Part shown: positions 34,102 to 42,818 of the stretch, one piece after another
Layout of the letters: the number at the start of each line of letters is the position of its first letter
How positions within the stretch are numbered: the first letter of the stretch is position 1
NCBI GenBank assembly: GCA_013214945.1
Contig: JABSRT010000025.1
Coordinates: 1 to 64,000 of the forward strand
Source of the DNA: Gammaproteobacteria bacterium
GTDB taxonomy: Bacteria > Pseudomonadota > Gammaproteobacteria > Enterobacterales > Psychrobiaceae
Direction: 5' to 3'
DNA length: 64,000 nucleotides
Translations under genes and position numbers: made by a program
The notes under the pieces: model-generated
The model's input: the letters and a program-made list of their open reading frames with translations, nothing else
Database searches by the model: none
Told to the model about the DNA's origin: nothing

Positions 34102-34431
34102 ATGAATAACGCTAATAACAGAACATCAATAAATAATCATTTAGCTAATATTATGCAAAAAGAATCTTTTGCCATTTGCTCTCGTGCATTTGCCGCTATT
34201 ATTGGTGGCTACGTACTGAGCAATTTGCTATCTATTGTATTGTCTTATCTGCTGGCTAGCCCAAACGGTTCAGGTGTAATCACTGGCATGTTAGTGAGTT
34301 ATTTAATATATGCGGCAATCGTTATGTGGGTTTATTCGGTTGCGTCTTTACGGCAAGTTTGGCGCAGTATCATTTTAGTTAGTGTGGTATGTGCCAGTGT
34401 TGTTTACCTATTTATGCCGGAGATAACATAG
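34102..34431 (+). CDS. DUF3649-like small inner-membrane protein
   Basis: A 109-residue protein with three hydrophobic helices (about residues 25-47, 55-77 and 85-105) and the SRAFAAIIGGYVLSN opening typical of DUF3649 proteins, which commonly sit next to PepSY proteins in iron-uptake loci. The gene lies 8 bases after the sulfotransferase stop, and its TAG shares a G with the GTG start of the next gene. Function unknown; probably a partner of the PepSY protein. Confidence 0.75.
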   Translation: MNNANNRTSINNHLANIMQKESFAICSRAFAAIIGGYVLSNLLSIVLSYLLASPNGSGVITGMLVSYLIYAAIVMWVYSVASLRQVWRSIILVSVVCASVVYLFMPEIT

Positions 34432-36083
34432 TGAGTGCTGCAAAGGGAAATTTTCGCCAATCAATGTTGTGGCTGCATACTTGGGCCGGTTTAGTGGTTG
34501 CTACTGTGTTGTATTTTATGTTTATTACGGGCTCCGTTGGCTATTTTAATGATGAAATAACCTATTGGATGCAACCGGAAATACCACAAGCCGCAGAAAT
34601 TGACCAACAACAGTTGCTCAATGTTGCAGAGCAGCGGTTAAACAAAGTCGCGCCTGATTCGTTACAGTGGTGGGTCGACTTTCCCATCGGCCGGTTCTCG
34701 GCGTTAGCTATTTACTGGACTGAAAAGTCTAAAGATAAAGACGGTAAAATGGTCGACAAATGGCACGACGAAGTGCTCAATTTAGATACTGGTGAACCAT
34801 TAATCGTTAGGAAGACGGGGGGCGGTCGCACTTTGTACCGAATGCATTACGCCTTACATTATATGCCCACTGTATTAGCTTATTGGTTAACGAGTTTATG
34901 CAGCATGTTCATGCTGGTTGGTTTAATTACTGGTATTGTTATTCATAAACAAATTTTTAAAGATTTTTTTACCTTTCGCCCTGGGAAAAAACAGCATTCA
35001 TGGCGTGATATGCATAATGTATTAAGTGTCTTGCCACTGCCTTTTCATTTAATGATTACTTATAGTGGTTTACTCTTTTTAATGTATACCACTATGCCAG
35101 GGTTAATAGGCGCCTCTTATGGGGTTGGTGAAGTCAATAAAGACCGTTTTTACGAGGCTGTCTATTCACAAGGTGAAGCGCATAAGGATTTTGCTGGCGT
35201 TGCTGCTGAAAATATTAGCCTTAGCAGTATACTGCCTGACGTAGATAAGCAGATAGGGCAGAACAATATTGCCTACATTGGTATTGAAAATCGTGGTGAT
35301 ATCAATGCTCATATTGAGGTTTCCCAGTACGGCTATGACGGCCTGTCAGATGGCAAAAGCTTCACTTACAACGCCGTAACGGCTGAATTAGAACATAGCA
35401 GCCAGGGCAGTGAGTCATCTAGTGCAGCAATGACGTTTCGTGACACGATGACCATTTTGCATGAAGGTAAATTTTCTGGCTATCTGTTACGTTGGTTATA
35501 TTTTATTTCGGGCTTAATGGGCGCAGGGATGATCGCTTCGGGCATGATTTTGTGGGCCAGCAAACGACGTGAGCGGGCGCAAAAAAAAGGATTAGCGAGC
35601 AAAGGCCTTATTTTTGTTGAGCGTATTAACATTGGCACGCTTGTTGGTTTACCTATCGGCATTGCGGTTTATTTTTGGCTTAACCGACTATTACCTGCAA
35701 GCTTTGAAGGACGAGAACATTGGGAAATAAACGGCTTGTTTATTAGTTGGGCGGTTATGTTAGCTTATCCTTATTTTCTTGCTGGCAAACGTTCCACTAC
35801 GCAAATGTGGGTTGATCAACTTGCTGTTGCCACCATGCTTTTTGGCTTGTTGCCTATGCTTAATTTTCTAACAACAGAGGTACATTTGGCTAATAGCTTG
35901 GTTAATGGGAATTGGGTCTTGGCCGGTTTTGATTTTACGATGTTGCTTTTTTCTGGGTGTTTTGGCCTCGCAGCTTATCGAATGCATGGTAAGCAAGAAG
36001 TAACGCCAATAATTGCTACTGTATCTGCTCAAAACATTCACATGAATAACGTAACGCGTACGACAAATGAGGCAAGGTTATGA
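34431..36083 (+). CDS. PepSY-associated transmembrane protein (putative ferri-siderophore reductase, FpvG-like)
   Basis: A 550-residue inner-membrane protein. It opens with FRQSMLWLHTWAGLVVATVLYFMFITGSVGYF, the classic PepSY-TM first helix, with His in LHTWAG. Later helices include LHYMPTVLAYWLTSLCSMFMLVGLITGIVIH and WRDMHNVLSVLPLPFHLMITYSGLLF, whose paired histidines could bind heme; HEGKFSGYLLRWLYFISGLMG and further helices follow. In Pseudomonas, FpvG, a PepSY protein, takes part in reducing ferri-pyoverdine in the periplasm, and a similar role is inferred. The GTG start at 34431 is chosen because CCGGAG lies 8 bases before it; the frame extends 14 codons upstream without a site. It overlaps the next gene by 4 bases. 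Confidence 0.82.
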   Translation: MSAAKGNFRQSMLWLHTWAGLVVATVLYFMFITGSVGYFNDEITYWMQPEIPQAAEIDQQQLLNVAEQRLNKVAPDSLQWWVDFPIGRFSALAIYWTEKSKDKDGKMVDKWHDEVLNLDTGEPLIVRKTGGGRTLYRMHYALHYMPTVLAYWLTSLCSMFMLVGLITGIVIHKQIFKDFFTFRPGKKQHSWRDMHNVLSVLPLPFHLMITYSGLLFLMYTTMPGLIGASYGVGEVNKDRFYEAVYSQGEAHKDFAGVAAENISLSSILPDVDKQIGQNNIAYIGIENRGDINAHIEVSQYGYDGLSDGKSFTYNAVTAELEHSSQGSESSSAAMTFRDTMTILHEGKFSGYLLRWLYFISGLMGAGMIASGMILWASKRRERAQKKGLASKGLIFVERINIGTLVGLPIGIAVYFWLNRLLPASFEGREHWEINGLFISWAVMLAYPYFLAGKRSTTQMWVDQLAVATMLFGLLPMLNFLTTEVHLANSLVNGNWVLAGFDFTMLLFSGCFGLAAYRMHGKQEVTPIIATVSAQNIHMNNVTRTTNEARL

Positions 36084-36412
36084 TCGCCATTGCTGTTGGA
36101 TTGATTCTTTTAGGCTTTTTTTTAATCAGCCTGTCAATGAAACGACATTTTAAACAGCTTTACCCGCAAAAGAAAATGGCTTCTTTACGGCAGTTGTTTA
36201 TTTTTAGAGTTTGCGGATATGCCGCTTTGTTACTGGCGATGAGTCTATTTATTGCGGTACAAGGTCTAGGTTACGGATTGGTTGTTTATTTGGGGTTATT
36301 AACACTAGTGGCCTTGTTGCAGTCGCTGCTTTTAACTTATAAACCACAATGGCTGACATCTATTGGCTTGGTTTGTTTTATCTCTAGTATTTGTTACACC
36401 AGTATAATATAA
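36080..36412 (+). CDS. DUF3325-like small inner-membrane protein
   Basis: A 110-residue protein with four hydrophobic helices. The pattern GFFLISLSMKRHFKQLYP, then LRQLFIFRVCGYAALLL and LVVYLGLLTLVALLQSLLLTYKP, is that of DUF3325 proteins, usually encoded after a PepSY protein and a DUF3649 protein. Its ATG overlaps the PepSY stop (ATGA). It closes the operon that begins with the TPR-sulfotransferase. Function unknown; likely an accessory of the reductase. Confidence 0.78.
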   Translation: MIAIAVGLILLGFFLISLSMKRHFKQLYPQKKMASLRQLFIFRVCGYAALLLAMSLFIAVQGLGYGLVVYLGLLTLVALLQSLLLTYKPQWLTSIGLVCFISSICYTSII

Positions 36413-36445
36413 AGGAAAATTTTAACCTTAGCGATGTTACCTATG

Positions 36446-36471
36446 ACCTGTAGGTAACGTTACCTACAGGT
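36446..36471. promoter_or_regulatory. Perfect 26-bp palindrome between convergent genes
   Basis: The 26 bases are their own reverse complement (arm ACCTGTAGGTAAC), with no loop. Another GTTACCTA lies just left (36437-36444) and an imperfect ATAGATAAC to the right. It lies in the 317-base gap between the DUF3325 gene and the orphan FecR gene, where no gene is seen. It could be a bidirectional transcription end or a binding site for a dimeric protein. Confidence 0.65.
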
Positions 36472-36729
36472 AAATTTGTTCTATAGATAACGTTGTCCAT
36501 GTCGTTCTCAACAGCCAGTTATTGGTCATTCGGTATTATTGCTGTTACAACAGCAAGTCGTTGTAATTCAACCCTCGCAGCATCCATGATGCACAAACTT
36601 GCTTTATCAAACATTAACACTTTCAATGTATTACGAAGTTAGCAATATTTTAGGTGATCTGGCCTATTAAATTGGTAGTAGGGTTAATTTTTGTAGTCTT
36701 TAACACGTGTATTTTTGAAATTAACGATT

Positions 36730-37737
36730 TCAGTTGCTGTATTGATTAGAAATTAGCATGCTGCCATCATCTTGTTGATTTATGTTTATTGGTAGTATTT
36801 CCGCTAATATTGTTAGTAAATTATCCATTTTTTCAATGTGATATATACCGCCAATGCGTAGGTTAGCGACTGATTGGTTAGCTAAAAATAAAGGTGTTTC
36901 TTTCAAATAACGATTAATGAGAGGTATCGCTTCAGCAAGTGACAGATCATCTAAAATTAATTGTCCATTTCGCCATGCAAGCACCTGATTAGTCTCTACA
37001 TTTTTAACGAGAAGTTGTGGGTTTGATGCGCTGAATTTTGTTTGTAATCCAGGGGTTAGGTTAGTCTCAGCGTATGAGTTCTTAACATTAACCGACCCTT
37101 GCGTAACAGAAACAGCGACATTGTCTAGATAGTTCCATACATTGAAACGTGTCCCGGTGACCGTAATTTCTCCTGAGGCAGTAGATACCTTGAAAGGGTG
37201 TTCTTTGTTATGTGCGACATCAAAGTAGACTTCGCCCTGATTAAGTGTAATTTGGCGGCGATCTCGGTAATTAGCATAACTCAGTTGTGTATTTACGTTT
37301 AGTTCTACAACACTGCCATCAGGTAACGTATGCTGTTGCCTGCTTTGCTCTGCCGTATAGCTATGAAAACTATTAGGTATTAAGTTAGTTTGCCAGCCAA
37401 CAAAGCCTAAAACCGGAATAACAAACATTGCCATGCAAGCAACTTGCGCGAATGTACTCCAATTTGAGCGTGGATGTTGGTAAACATTTGAGTCATCAAC
37501 TAGATCATTATTGAACTTGGCTTGGTCGGAAAAAACAGGCAGAAGTTGGGCACTTAAATTCCAAATTTTTAGTGCTTTGTCATATTCATGTGCGTGACGG
37601 TTATCACTTTTAATCCAGGCATCAAACTCTGCTTGCTCTTGTTTAGTTAATTCATTGTCGTGTCTTCGCATGCACCAGTCAACTGCTTGATCTGTTACGG
37701 TATTATTATCTTTAATATTGGAAGAATTATGATTCAT
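36730..37737 (-). CDS. Orphan FecR-like anti-sigma regulator
   Basis: About 335 residues with the FecR layout: DUF4880-like AVDWCMRRHDNELTKQEQAEF, a single membrane helix (ACMAMFVIPVLGFVGW), a FecR domain (EQSRQQHTLPDGSVVELNVNT, then GEITVTGTRFNVW) and a C-terminal receptor-contact domain (LSLAEAIPLINRYLKETP, then IGGIYHIEKMDNLLTIL). No sigma factor gene lies next to it: the 500 bases upstream (to 38328) encode nothing I can see. The start is uncertain: ATGs at 37749 and 37737 are candidates, and a TTG at 37791 is less likely. Receptor 1 has an STN domain but no local partner, so the two may work together, with a sigma factor encoded elsewhere, as FpvA-FpvR-PvdS do. Confidence 0.85.
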   Translation of the reverse strand: MNHNSSNIKDNNTVTDQAVDWCMRRHDNELTKQEQAEFDAWIKSDNRHAHEYDKALKIWNLSAQLLPVFSDQAKFNNDLVDDSNVYQHPRSNWSTFAQVACMAMFVIPVLGFVGWQTNLIPNSFHSYTAEQSRQQHTLPDGSVVELNVNTQLSYANYRDRRQITLNQGEVYFDVAHNKEHPFKVSTASGEITVTGTRFNVWNYLDNVAVSVTQGSVNVKNSYAETNLTPGLQTKFSASNPQLLVKNVETNQVLAWRNGQLILDDLSLAEAIPLINRYLKETPLFLANQSVANLRIGGIYHIEKMDNLLTILAEILPININQQDDGSMLISNQYSN

Positions 37738-38328
37738 GGCGAAACTCATTTGATTGATATCAACAATCGGCAATATAAAACTAAGAACCAATTTATATTA
37801 TATAGAGAAAAATAATCTTATATTTTTGGATTATAGCTTAGTCCCATTAGGCGATTCAAGCTCAATAGAGTTAACTGGGCTAACTTCATTATTTAGCTTA
37901 TAATTTCAGCAGGTTAATGCGCTTTATTGACGGGTTTTTCATAGCATGACATATAATAGTCGTAGCCAGAAGTATTATTACAGAAACTACTGCAACGCTT
38001 TAACAGCAATTCTTCATTAAGGGTTTAACTTACCATTTTTAATCTTCAACGTGACTGCTGTGCCGTAATGCCCTATGCGTTAAAACGGCCTGATTCTTTT
38101 TAATCCATCACTTAAATGTGCTTATTTTACAACGGCAGCGGTTAGAGATTTTTATTGGGCACTATCTCTCAATACATCAAAGTACTCCTCGCCAAAGATA
38201 CTCGTTTTTCTAGCCATATTTAGATATTGGTGCCAGCAAAAATCGAAGTTACCAATACATGTACTATAGTTCTTTTAGACCGTGTTCTAAATCTACTACT
38301 TTGTTGTCTTCAAAGTAAGGGAGCGTTA

Positions 38329-39513
38329 ATGTTTAAAAAAACCCTGACATGGCTGCATGCTAAAATTAGCGAATTTTCAGCATCGGCCCAGGTTTCTGAA
38401 CAAGAAAAAATTCGTATTCAGCACTATATTATTTTTATTCTGTTGGGTATTCCGACCATGCTTATTTTTGGTCTGTATAACCTATTCATAGCGAACAATT
38501 TTATATTTATTTTCACATTAGTTGCAGCATTTGGTTTGATGATAGGAGGGCTGTTACTTAAACACGTTAAAAATGTAAATTTAGTCTACCGTGTTAATAC
38601 TTTCATATTTGTTTCTTTAGTTGGTTATATGATCATCATTGGCGGGACCGATGGTTCAAAAGTATTATGGGCTTATGTTGTGCCACTAATTTGTTGCTTT
38701 TTATTTGGTAAAAAGGAAGGTGGCATGTGGTCAACACTTGTTTTACTTATTGCCATTGTTGCTTTTAGCCAAACAAACATACTGTCGATAGACGTTTACA
38801 ATTATTCTTCTAGTTTCAAAGTACGGTTTATTATTACCTACGTTTTTTGCACCATAATTTCTATGTGGCTTGAAAACTCAAGACACTACTTCCTTGAAAA
38901 AAGCGAAGCGATAAGTGCTGATTTAAAAGAAGAACACATCAAGCTTAAAGCTGAAATAGAATATAGAAAAGAATTAGAACAAGAGCTGATAATGATCGCC
39001 CGGATTGATCCACTAACCGGCATACTCAATCGAGGTGCATTTTTTTCGACCGCAGAGAAACATTGGAACAAACACGTAAGAAGTGCACAGCCATTAAGTC
39101 TGGCAATTTTAGATATCGATCACTTTAAAGCGGTTAATGATCAGTTTGGCCATCCGGCTGGCGATGATGTGTTGATTAAACTGACCCAGTGCTGCGCCAA
39201 TAGTATCCGTAGTTTTGATGTGTTTGGTCGGATAGGCGGAGAAGAATTTGGTTTATTGTTTGCCGAAACAGATTTAAACGAAGCTGAGTTGATTCTTGAA
39301 CGATTAAGGCTCTCTATTGAAAGTACCCAAATAGAATACCAAGGACAATATATAAGCTGCACCATTAGCATTGGCTTATTTTGCATCATCCCGCCAGGTG
39401 AAGTTTTGACTGTTATGTATAAAAATGCCGACTTTGCGTTGTATCAGGCCAAAAATAGTGGCCGAAATAAAATTTGTTCATTTACTCGAATAAATCCTGC
39501 TGACCCATCGTGA
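38329..39513 (+). CDS. Membrane-bound diguanylate cyclase (GGDEF)
   Basis: A 394-residue protein. An N-terminal cytoplasmic segment is followed by about six hydrophobic helices (residues 30-190), a coiled linker (SADLKEEHIKLKAEIEYRKELEQE) and a GGDEF domain with DPLTGILNRGAFF, LDIDHFKAVNDQFGHPAGD and the active-site loop GRIGGEEFG. It should make cyclic di-GMP from two GTP. The start at 38329 is preferred because AAGGGAG lies 6 bases upstream; the frame runs 34 codons further without a site. No operon partner is apparent. Confidence 0.9.
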   Translation: MFKKTLTWLHAKISEFSASAQVSEQEKIRIQHYIIFILLGIPTMLIFGLYNLFIANNFIFIFTLVAAFGLMIGGLLLKHVKNVNLVYRVNTFIFVSLVGYMIIIGGTDGSKVLWAYVVPLICCFLFGKKEGGMWSTLVLLIAIVAFSQTNILSIDVYNYSSSFKVRFIITYVFCTIISMWLENSRHYFLEKSEAISADLKEEHIKLKAEIEYRKELEQELIMIARIDPLTGILNRGAFFSTAEKHWNKHVRSAQPLSLAILDIDHFKAVNDQFGHPAGDDVLIKLTQCCANSIRSFDVFGRIGGEEFGLLFAETDLNEAELILERLRLSIESTQIEYQGQYISCTISIGLFCIIPPGEVLTVMYKNADFALYQAKNSGRNKICSFTRINPADPS

Positions 39514-39634
39514 TTTTAAGTTAGCCCCATACTGACTCTAGTTACGCTAATAGGAATGATATTGATTGGTGTCATTGTTTTTGTTTTTCTAATGTTTTAG
39601 TATGAGCCCCAATAAAATCTTGTAAAGTCATCCG

Positions 39635-40174
39635 ATGTGTATCAACCGCGCTCCATTTAAGCCGTTAAATAGACCATTGCCTCAGCCTTTAAACATTGGT
39701 GAGGCTAGAATTGCTGCTGTGCGGTATTGTCGATTTATGGTGATGATTTGTTTATTGTTGCTGCCATGGCAAAGCACGGCGCAAATGGTTATTAATCTTA
39801 GTGATCAACAGGTCACTCAACCATATAAAATCATTTCAGACGGTGGTTCCTTTGAGTTAACCCTACAGCCCGTTGGTACAATTGCACTGAACAAGCTGCA
39901 TTCTTGGCGCGTAAGTTTAGTGATATTAGATTCAAACAATTTTAGCAATGCAGATATAAGTCACCACAATATTACAGTCACAGGTGGCATGGCAGCTCAT
40001 GGTCATGGCTTAGCGACCAAGCCAATGATTGGGGAAGTTAGCGTCGGTACGGATCAACAAATTCACTTTTTGATCCAAGGTTTAAAATTTCAAATGTTTG
40101 GCCAGTGGACGATTAACATCAACGTCGAAACACTGTCAGACTTTGCACAATTAAACCTTGAACTAAGGCCTTAA
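39635..40174 (+). CDS. Secreted FixH/YtkA-like protein
   Basis: A 179-residue protein with a late hydrophobic segment (about residues 33-48, FMVMICLLLLPWQSTAQ) that looks like a signal peptide preceded by a long lead. The true start may be the ATG at 39737, though neither has a strong ribosome site. The mature part contains GGMAAHGHGLATKP and FQMFGQWTININV, the pattern seen in YtkA/FixH-like periplasmic domains. It ends 3 bases before the di-heme peroxidase gene, so the two are probably co-transcribed. Function unknown. Confidence 0.65.
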   Translation: MCINRAPFKPLNRPLPQPLNIGEARIAAVRYCRFMVMICLLLLPWQSTAQMVINLSDQQVTQPYKIISDGGSFELTLQPVGTIALNKLHSWRVSLVILDSNNFSNADISHHNITVTGGMAAHGHGLATKPMIGEVSVGTDQQIHFLIQGLKFQMFGQWTININVETLSDFAQLNLELRP

Positions 40175-40177
40175 ACA

Positions 40178-41584
40178 GTGGGCATTAGCAATACACTTTA
40201 TCAATATGTCATGCTGATCTTGGTTAGTTTAATTTTGGTCAGTTGTGATAATACCCAGCAGATGTCTTGGTCGGCGCATGAGATAAAGTTGATTAATAGT
40301 TTGGTTTTACCCGATCCAAGCAGCTTAGCCGCCAAAACAAGCCTCTACGACCCTGGTAACGCAGTGCGTGATGATCTTAATGCCGCTAAATTAGGTTATC
40401 AATTATTTTTTGACCCACGCTTGAGTGGCAATGGCAAAGTTGCTTGTGCCAGTTGTCATCACCCAGCTAAGGCATTTACTGATAATCAGGTGTTGTCACA
40501 GGGCATCGGGATAACGGCAATGCATACTCCGTCGATTATTGGCGTGGCAACCAGCGCGTGGTTATTTTGGGACGGTCGGGCCGACAGCCTATGGTCTCAA
40601 GCATTAGGCCCGTTAGAAAATCCGGCCGAGCACGGCGCTAATCGTTTGCAATTAGCCCATTTAATTTTTAGCCATTATCACAGCGAGTATCAAGCTATCT
40701 TTGGTCAGTTGCCCGGTTGGTTAGGCGATCCTAATGTGCCGAAAGATGCCATGCCATTGATTGATGCTAATAACGCGACGGCATTAGATAAGCAACTCGC
40801 AGCGACATGGCATAATTTCCCTTTGCACCAACAACAACAGGTTAACCAAGTATTCGCTAATATTGGTAAAAGCATTGCAGCGTACGAACGGCTATTAATG
40901 CCAGCTAAATCTCGCTTTGACCATTTTGCGAGTGAGCTTAATCGCATGCAAACTTCTAACCTTTTAACCGTGCAGGAGCAAGCGGGGTTAAAGTTGTTTA
41001 TTAGTGACGACAGCAGTCAGTGTTTACGTTGTCATAACGGCCCCATGTTTACCAATCATGACTTTCAGGTGACTGGCATTGTCAATCAAGGGACGAGTAA
41101 AAACACTGGGCGGATTGCTGGCATTGAATTAGCGCTGCAAAGTCCGTTTAATTGCCGTGGCATTTACAGTGATACGCCGCACAATTGCCCTGAGTTAACC
41201 TTTGCCAAACGCAATTCAGCTGAACTTAAATTTGCGTATAAAGTGCCGACATTGCGTAATGTCGCACAAACAGCACCCTACATGCACAATGGCAGCATCA
41301 GTTCGTTAATGGCTGTTTTAACCTATTATAATCAGGCTCAACCGCAATTAGAGCCTGGGATAAGCCCAAGAAACAACCTCGTTCATTATGACTTAGAGCC
41401 GTTGCGGTTAATGCCGCATCAATTAAAACAGCTCAAGGCTTTTTTATTAACATTAAGCTCGCCACCTGCCGTCGAAAATAGCTGGTTACAACCGCCAGTT
41501 GTTGAAATGAACACCAACAAAAAACCATCAATACAACAATCAATAAAAAAATCTGCTATCCAAGATCGTAAGGCTTTATTATGA
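40178..41584 (+). CDS. Di-heme cytochrome c peroxidase/MauG-family lipoprotein
   Basis: A 468-residue periplasmic protein. The lead ends in LILVSC, a lipobox. Two heme-binding CxxCH motifs are present: CASCHHP (about residue 89) and CLRCHNG (about residue 281). The family segments TPSIIGVATSAWLFWDGRADSLWSQA and YKVPTLRNVAQTAPYMHNGS are clear. It should reduce H2O2 or oxidise a protein partner using electrons from cytochrome c. The start is a GTG at 40178. It overlaps the next gene by 4 bases and is followed by DoxX-like, spondin and two-component genes, which suggests one functional unit. Confidence 0.9.
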   Translation: MGISNTLYQYVMLILVSLILVSCDNTQQMSWSAHEIKLINSLVLPDPSSLAAKTSLYDPGNAVRDDLNAAKLGYQLFFDPRLSGNGKVACASCHHPAKAFTDNQVLSQGIGITAMHTPSIIGVATSAWLFWDGRADSLWSQALGPLENPAEHGANRLQLAHLIFSHYHSEYQAIFGQLPGWLGDPNVPKDAMPLIDANNATALDKQLAATWHNFPLHQQQQVNQVFANIGKSIAAYERLLMPAKSRFDHFASELNRMQTSNLLTVQEQAGLKLFISDDSSQCLRCHNGPMFTNHDFQVTGIVNQGTSKNTGRIAGIELALQSPFNCRGIYSDTPHNCPELTFAKRNSAELKFAYKVPTLRNVAQTAPYMHNGSISSLMAVLTYYNQAQPQLEPGISPRNNLVHYDLEPLRLMPHQLKQLKAFLLTLSSPPAVENSWLQPPVVEMNTNKKPSIQQSIKKSAIQDRKALL

Positions 41585-42633
41585 AATATATTATTCAGAT
41601 ACTGACGTTATTTTCTATTACGTTAAGTGGCAGTGCCACGGCTCATGTCCGTTGGTTTATCATCGACAGAGAGATCCCGCAGGTTAGTTTTGCGTTAGAT
41701 CCAATCAACTTACTGACCCTAAGCGGGGCTATTACGCTGCTGCTGGTGAGTCAATATCTCGATGGCCTCAACCGTTGCACTATCGGCACCTGCACGTTTG
41801 CTAGCAGAGTTTATCACTTGATTAGTGAACCCATTAAGGTTGCTTTTAACGGCCAATGGCTGGTGTTAATCTTATTATTAAACCTATTATTTATTGCTAA
41901 TTTAATGATGGGCGATTTTTTTGCGCCGAACTTAATTTTACCACCGTCTTTGATGATGCTTGGGGTTGTCGCACAAGTAGCCGCTATTTTACTGTCATGC
42001 ATCTCGATTAGCTTAACCGGTGTCGCGTTGATCTTAGTCGGCTTGTCATTACCAATCGTTTTTTCAATGGCAACCGGCTTTGATTATTTATTTGAAATTA
42101 TTGGTGTTGGTTTGGCGTACCTTTGCATTGCGCCAACCATCAACGCCAATGATCACAAGTTATACCAGCGGTTAGATATTTTTAGCTATATCAATAAAAC
42201 CCAGCTGCAACACTTAGCTTTTGTGATCGTTAGGCTCGCCTTGGGCGCACAATTAATTACCTTAGCCTTCAATAATAAATTGCTAGAACCTGGCGCCGCC
42301 TTATTATTTATTCAAGACTTTCCTTTTTATAACTTTATGTTCGAGCTAGGTTTTGAGCAATATACTCATTTACATTTTGTGTTTGCCGCTGGTGTATTTG
42401 AAGCGACGTTAGGCGGTTTATTAATGTTAGGCTGGGCGACAAGATTCATCGCGTTGTGCTTGCTGTCGTTTTTTACTATCACCACGATATTGTCTGGACC
42501 AACCGAAATTATCGGTCATTTACCAATATTTGGCATATTAGCTATCTTGATCCTCGCCGGCAGTCAAAGCCAGCTGCGTCAGGCTGAATCATTAACAGAT
42601 CCGAAAAACCGCCTGGCATTGGGGCCAGCATAA
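41581..42633 (+). CDS. Multi-pass membrane protein, DoxX-like C-terminal half
   Basis: A 350-residue protein with about eight hydrophobic segments after an N-terminal signal-like helix (cleavage near ATAHVRW). The second half (from about residue 210) has the four-helix arrangement of DoxX/DoxD-like proteins, including VIVRLALGAQLITLAFNNKLLEPG and AAGVFEATLGGLLMLGWATRF. The ATG overlaps the peroxidase stop. DoxX proteins often accompany redox enzymes; a precise role here is unknown. Confidence 0.7.
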   Translation: MKYIIQILTLFSITLSGSATAHVRWFIIDREIPQVSFALDPINLLTLSGAITLLLVSQYLDGLNRCTIGTCTFASRVYHLISEPIKVAFNGQWLVLILLLNLLFIANLMMGDFFAPNLILPPSLMMLGVVAQVAAILLSCISISLTGVALILVGLSLPIVFSMATGFDYLFEIIGVGLAYLCIAPTINANDHKLYQRLDIFSYINKTQLQHLAFVIVRLALGAQLITLAFNNKLLEPGAALLFIQDFPFYNFMFELGFEQYTHLHFVFAAGVFEATLGGLLMLGWATRFIALCLLSFFTITTILSGPTEIIGHLPIFGILAILILAGSQSQLRQAESLTDPKNRLALGPA

Positions 42634-42818
42634 ATTTAGTTCACTTGAGTGATACTGGCTTGAATGGACAGTCGACTTTATGGACATTGGTTGGGCGATC
42701 AATTGAATAGGTTATTAGCCAAAACAACAAATGTGATGAATTTGTGATAACTAACGAATAAATTTGCGAGATCTGCTTTGTATAGTGTTAAACACACTCA
42801 CTAATAGGAAGTAACTCG

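Noticed and set aside
38227-38328. Longer N-terminus of the GGDEF protein
   Set aside because: A strong ribosome site precedes the internal ATG at 38329, and the extra residues look like translated leader.
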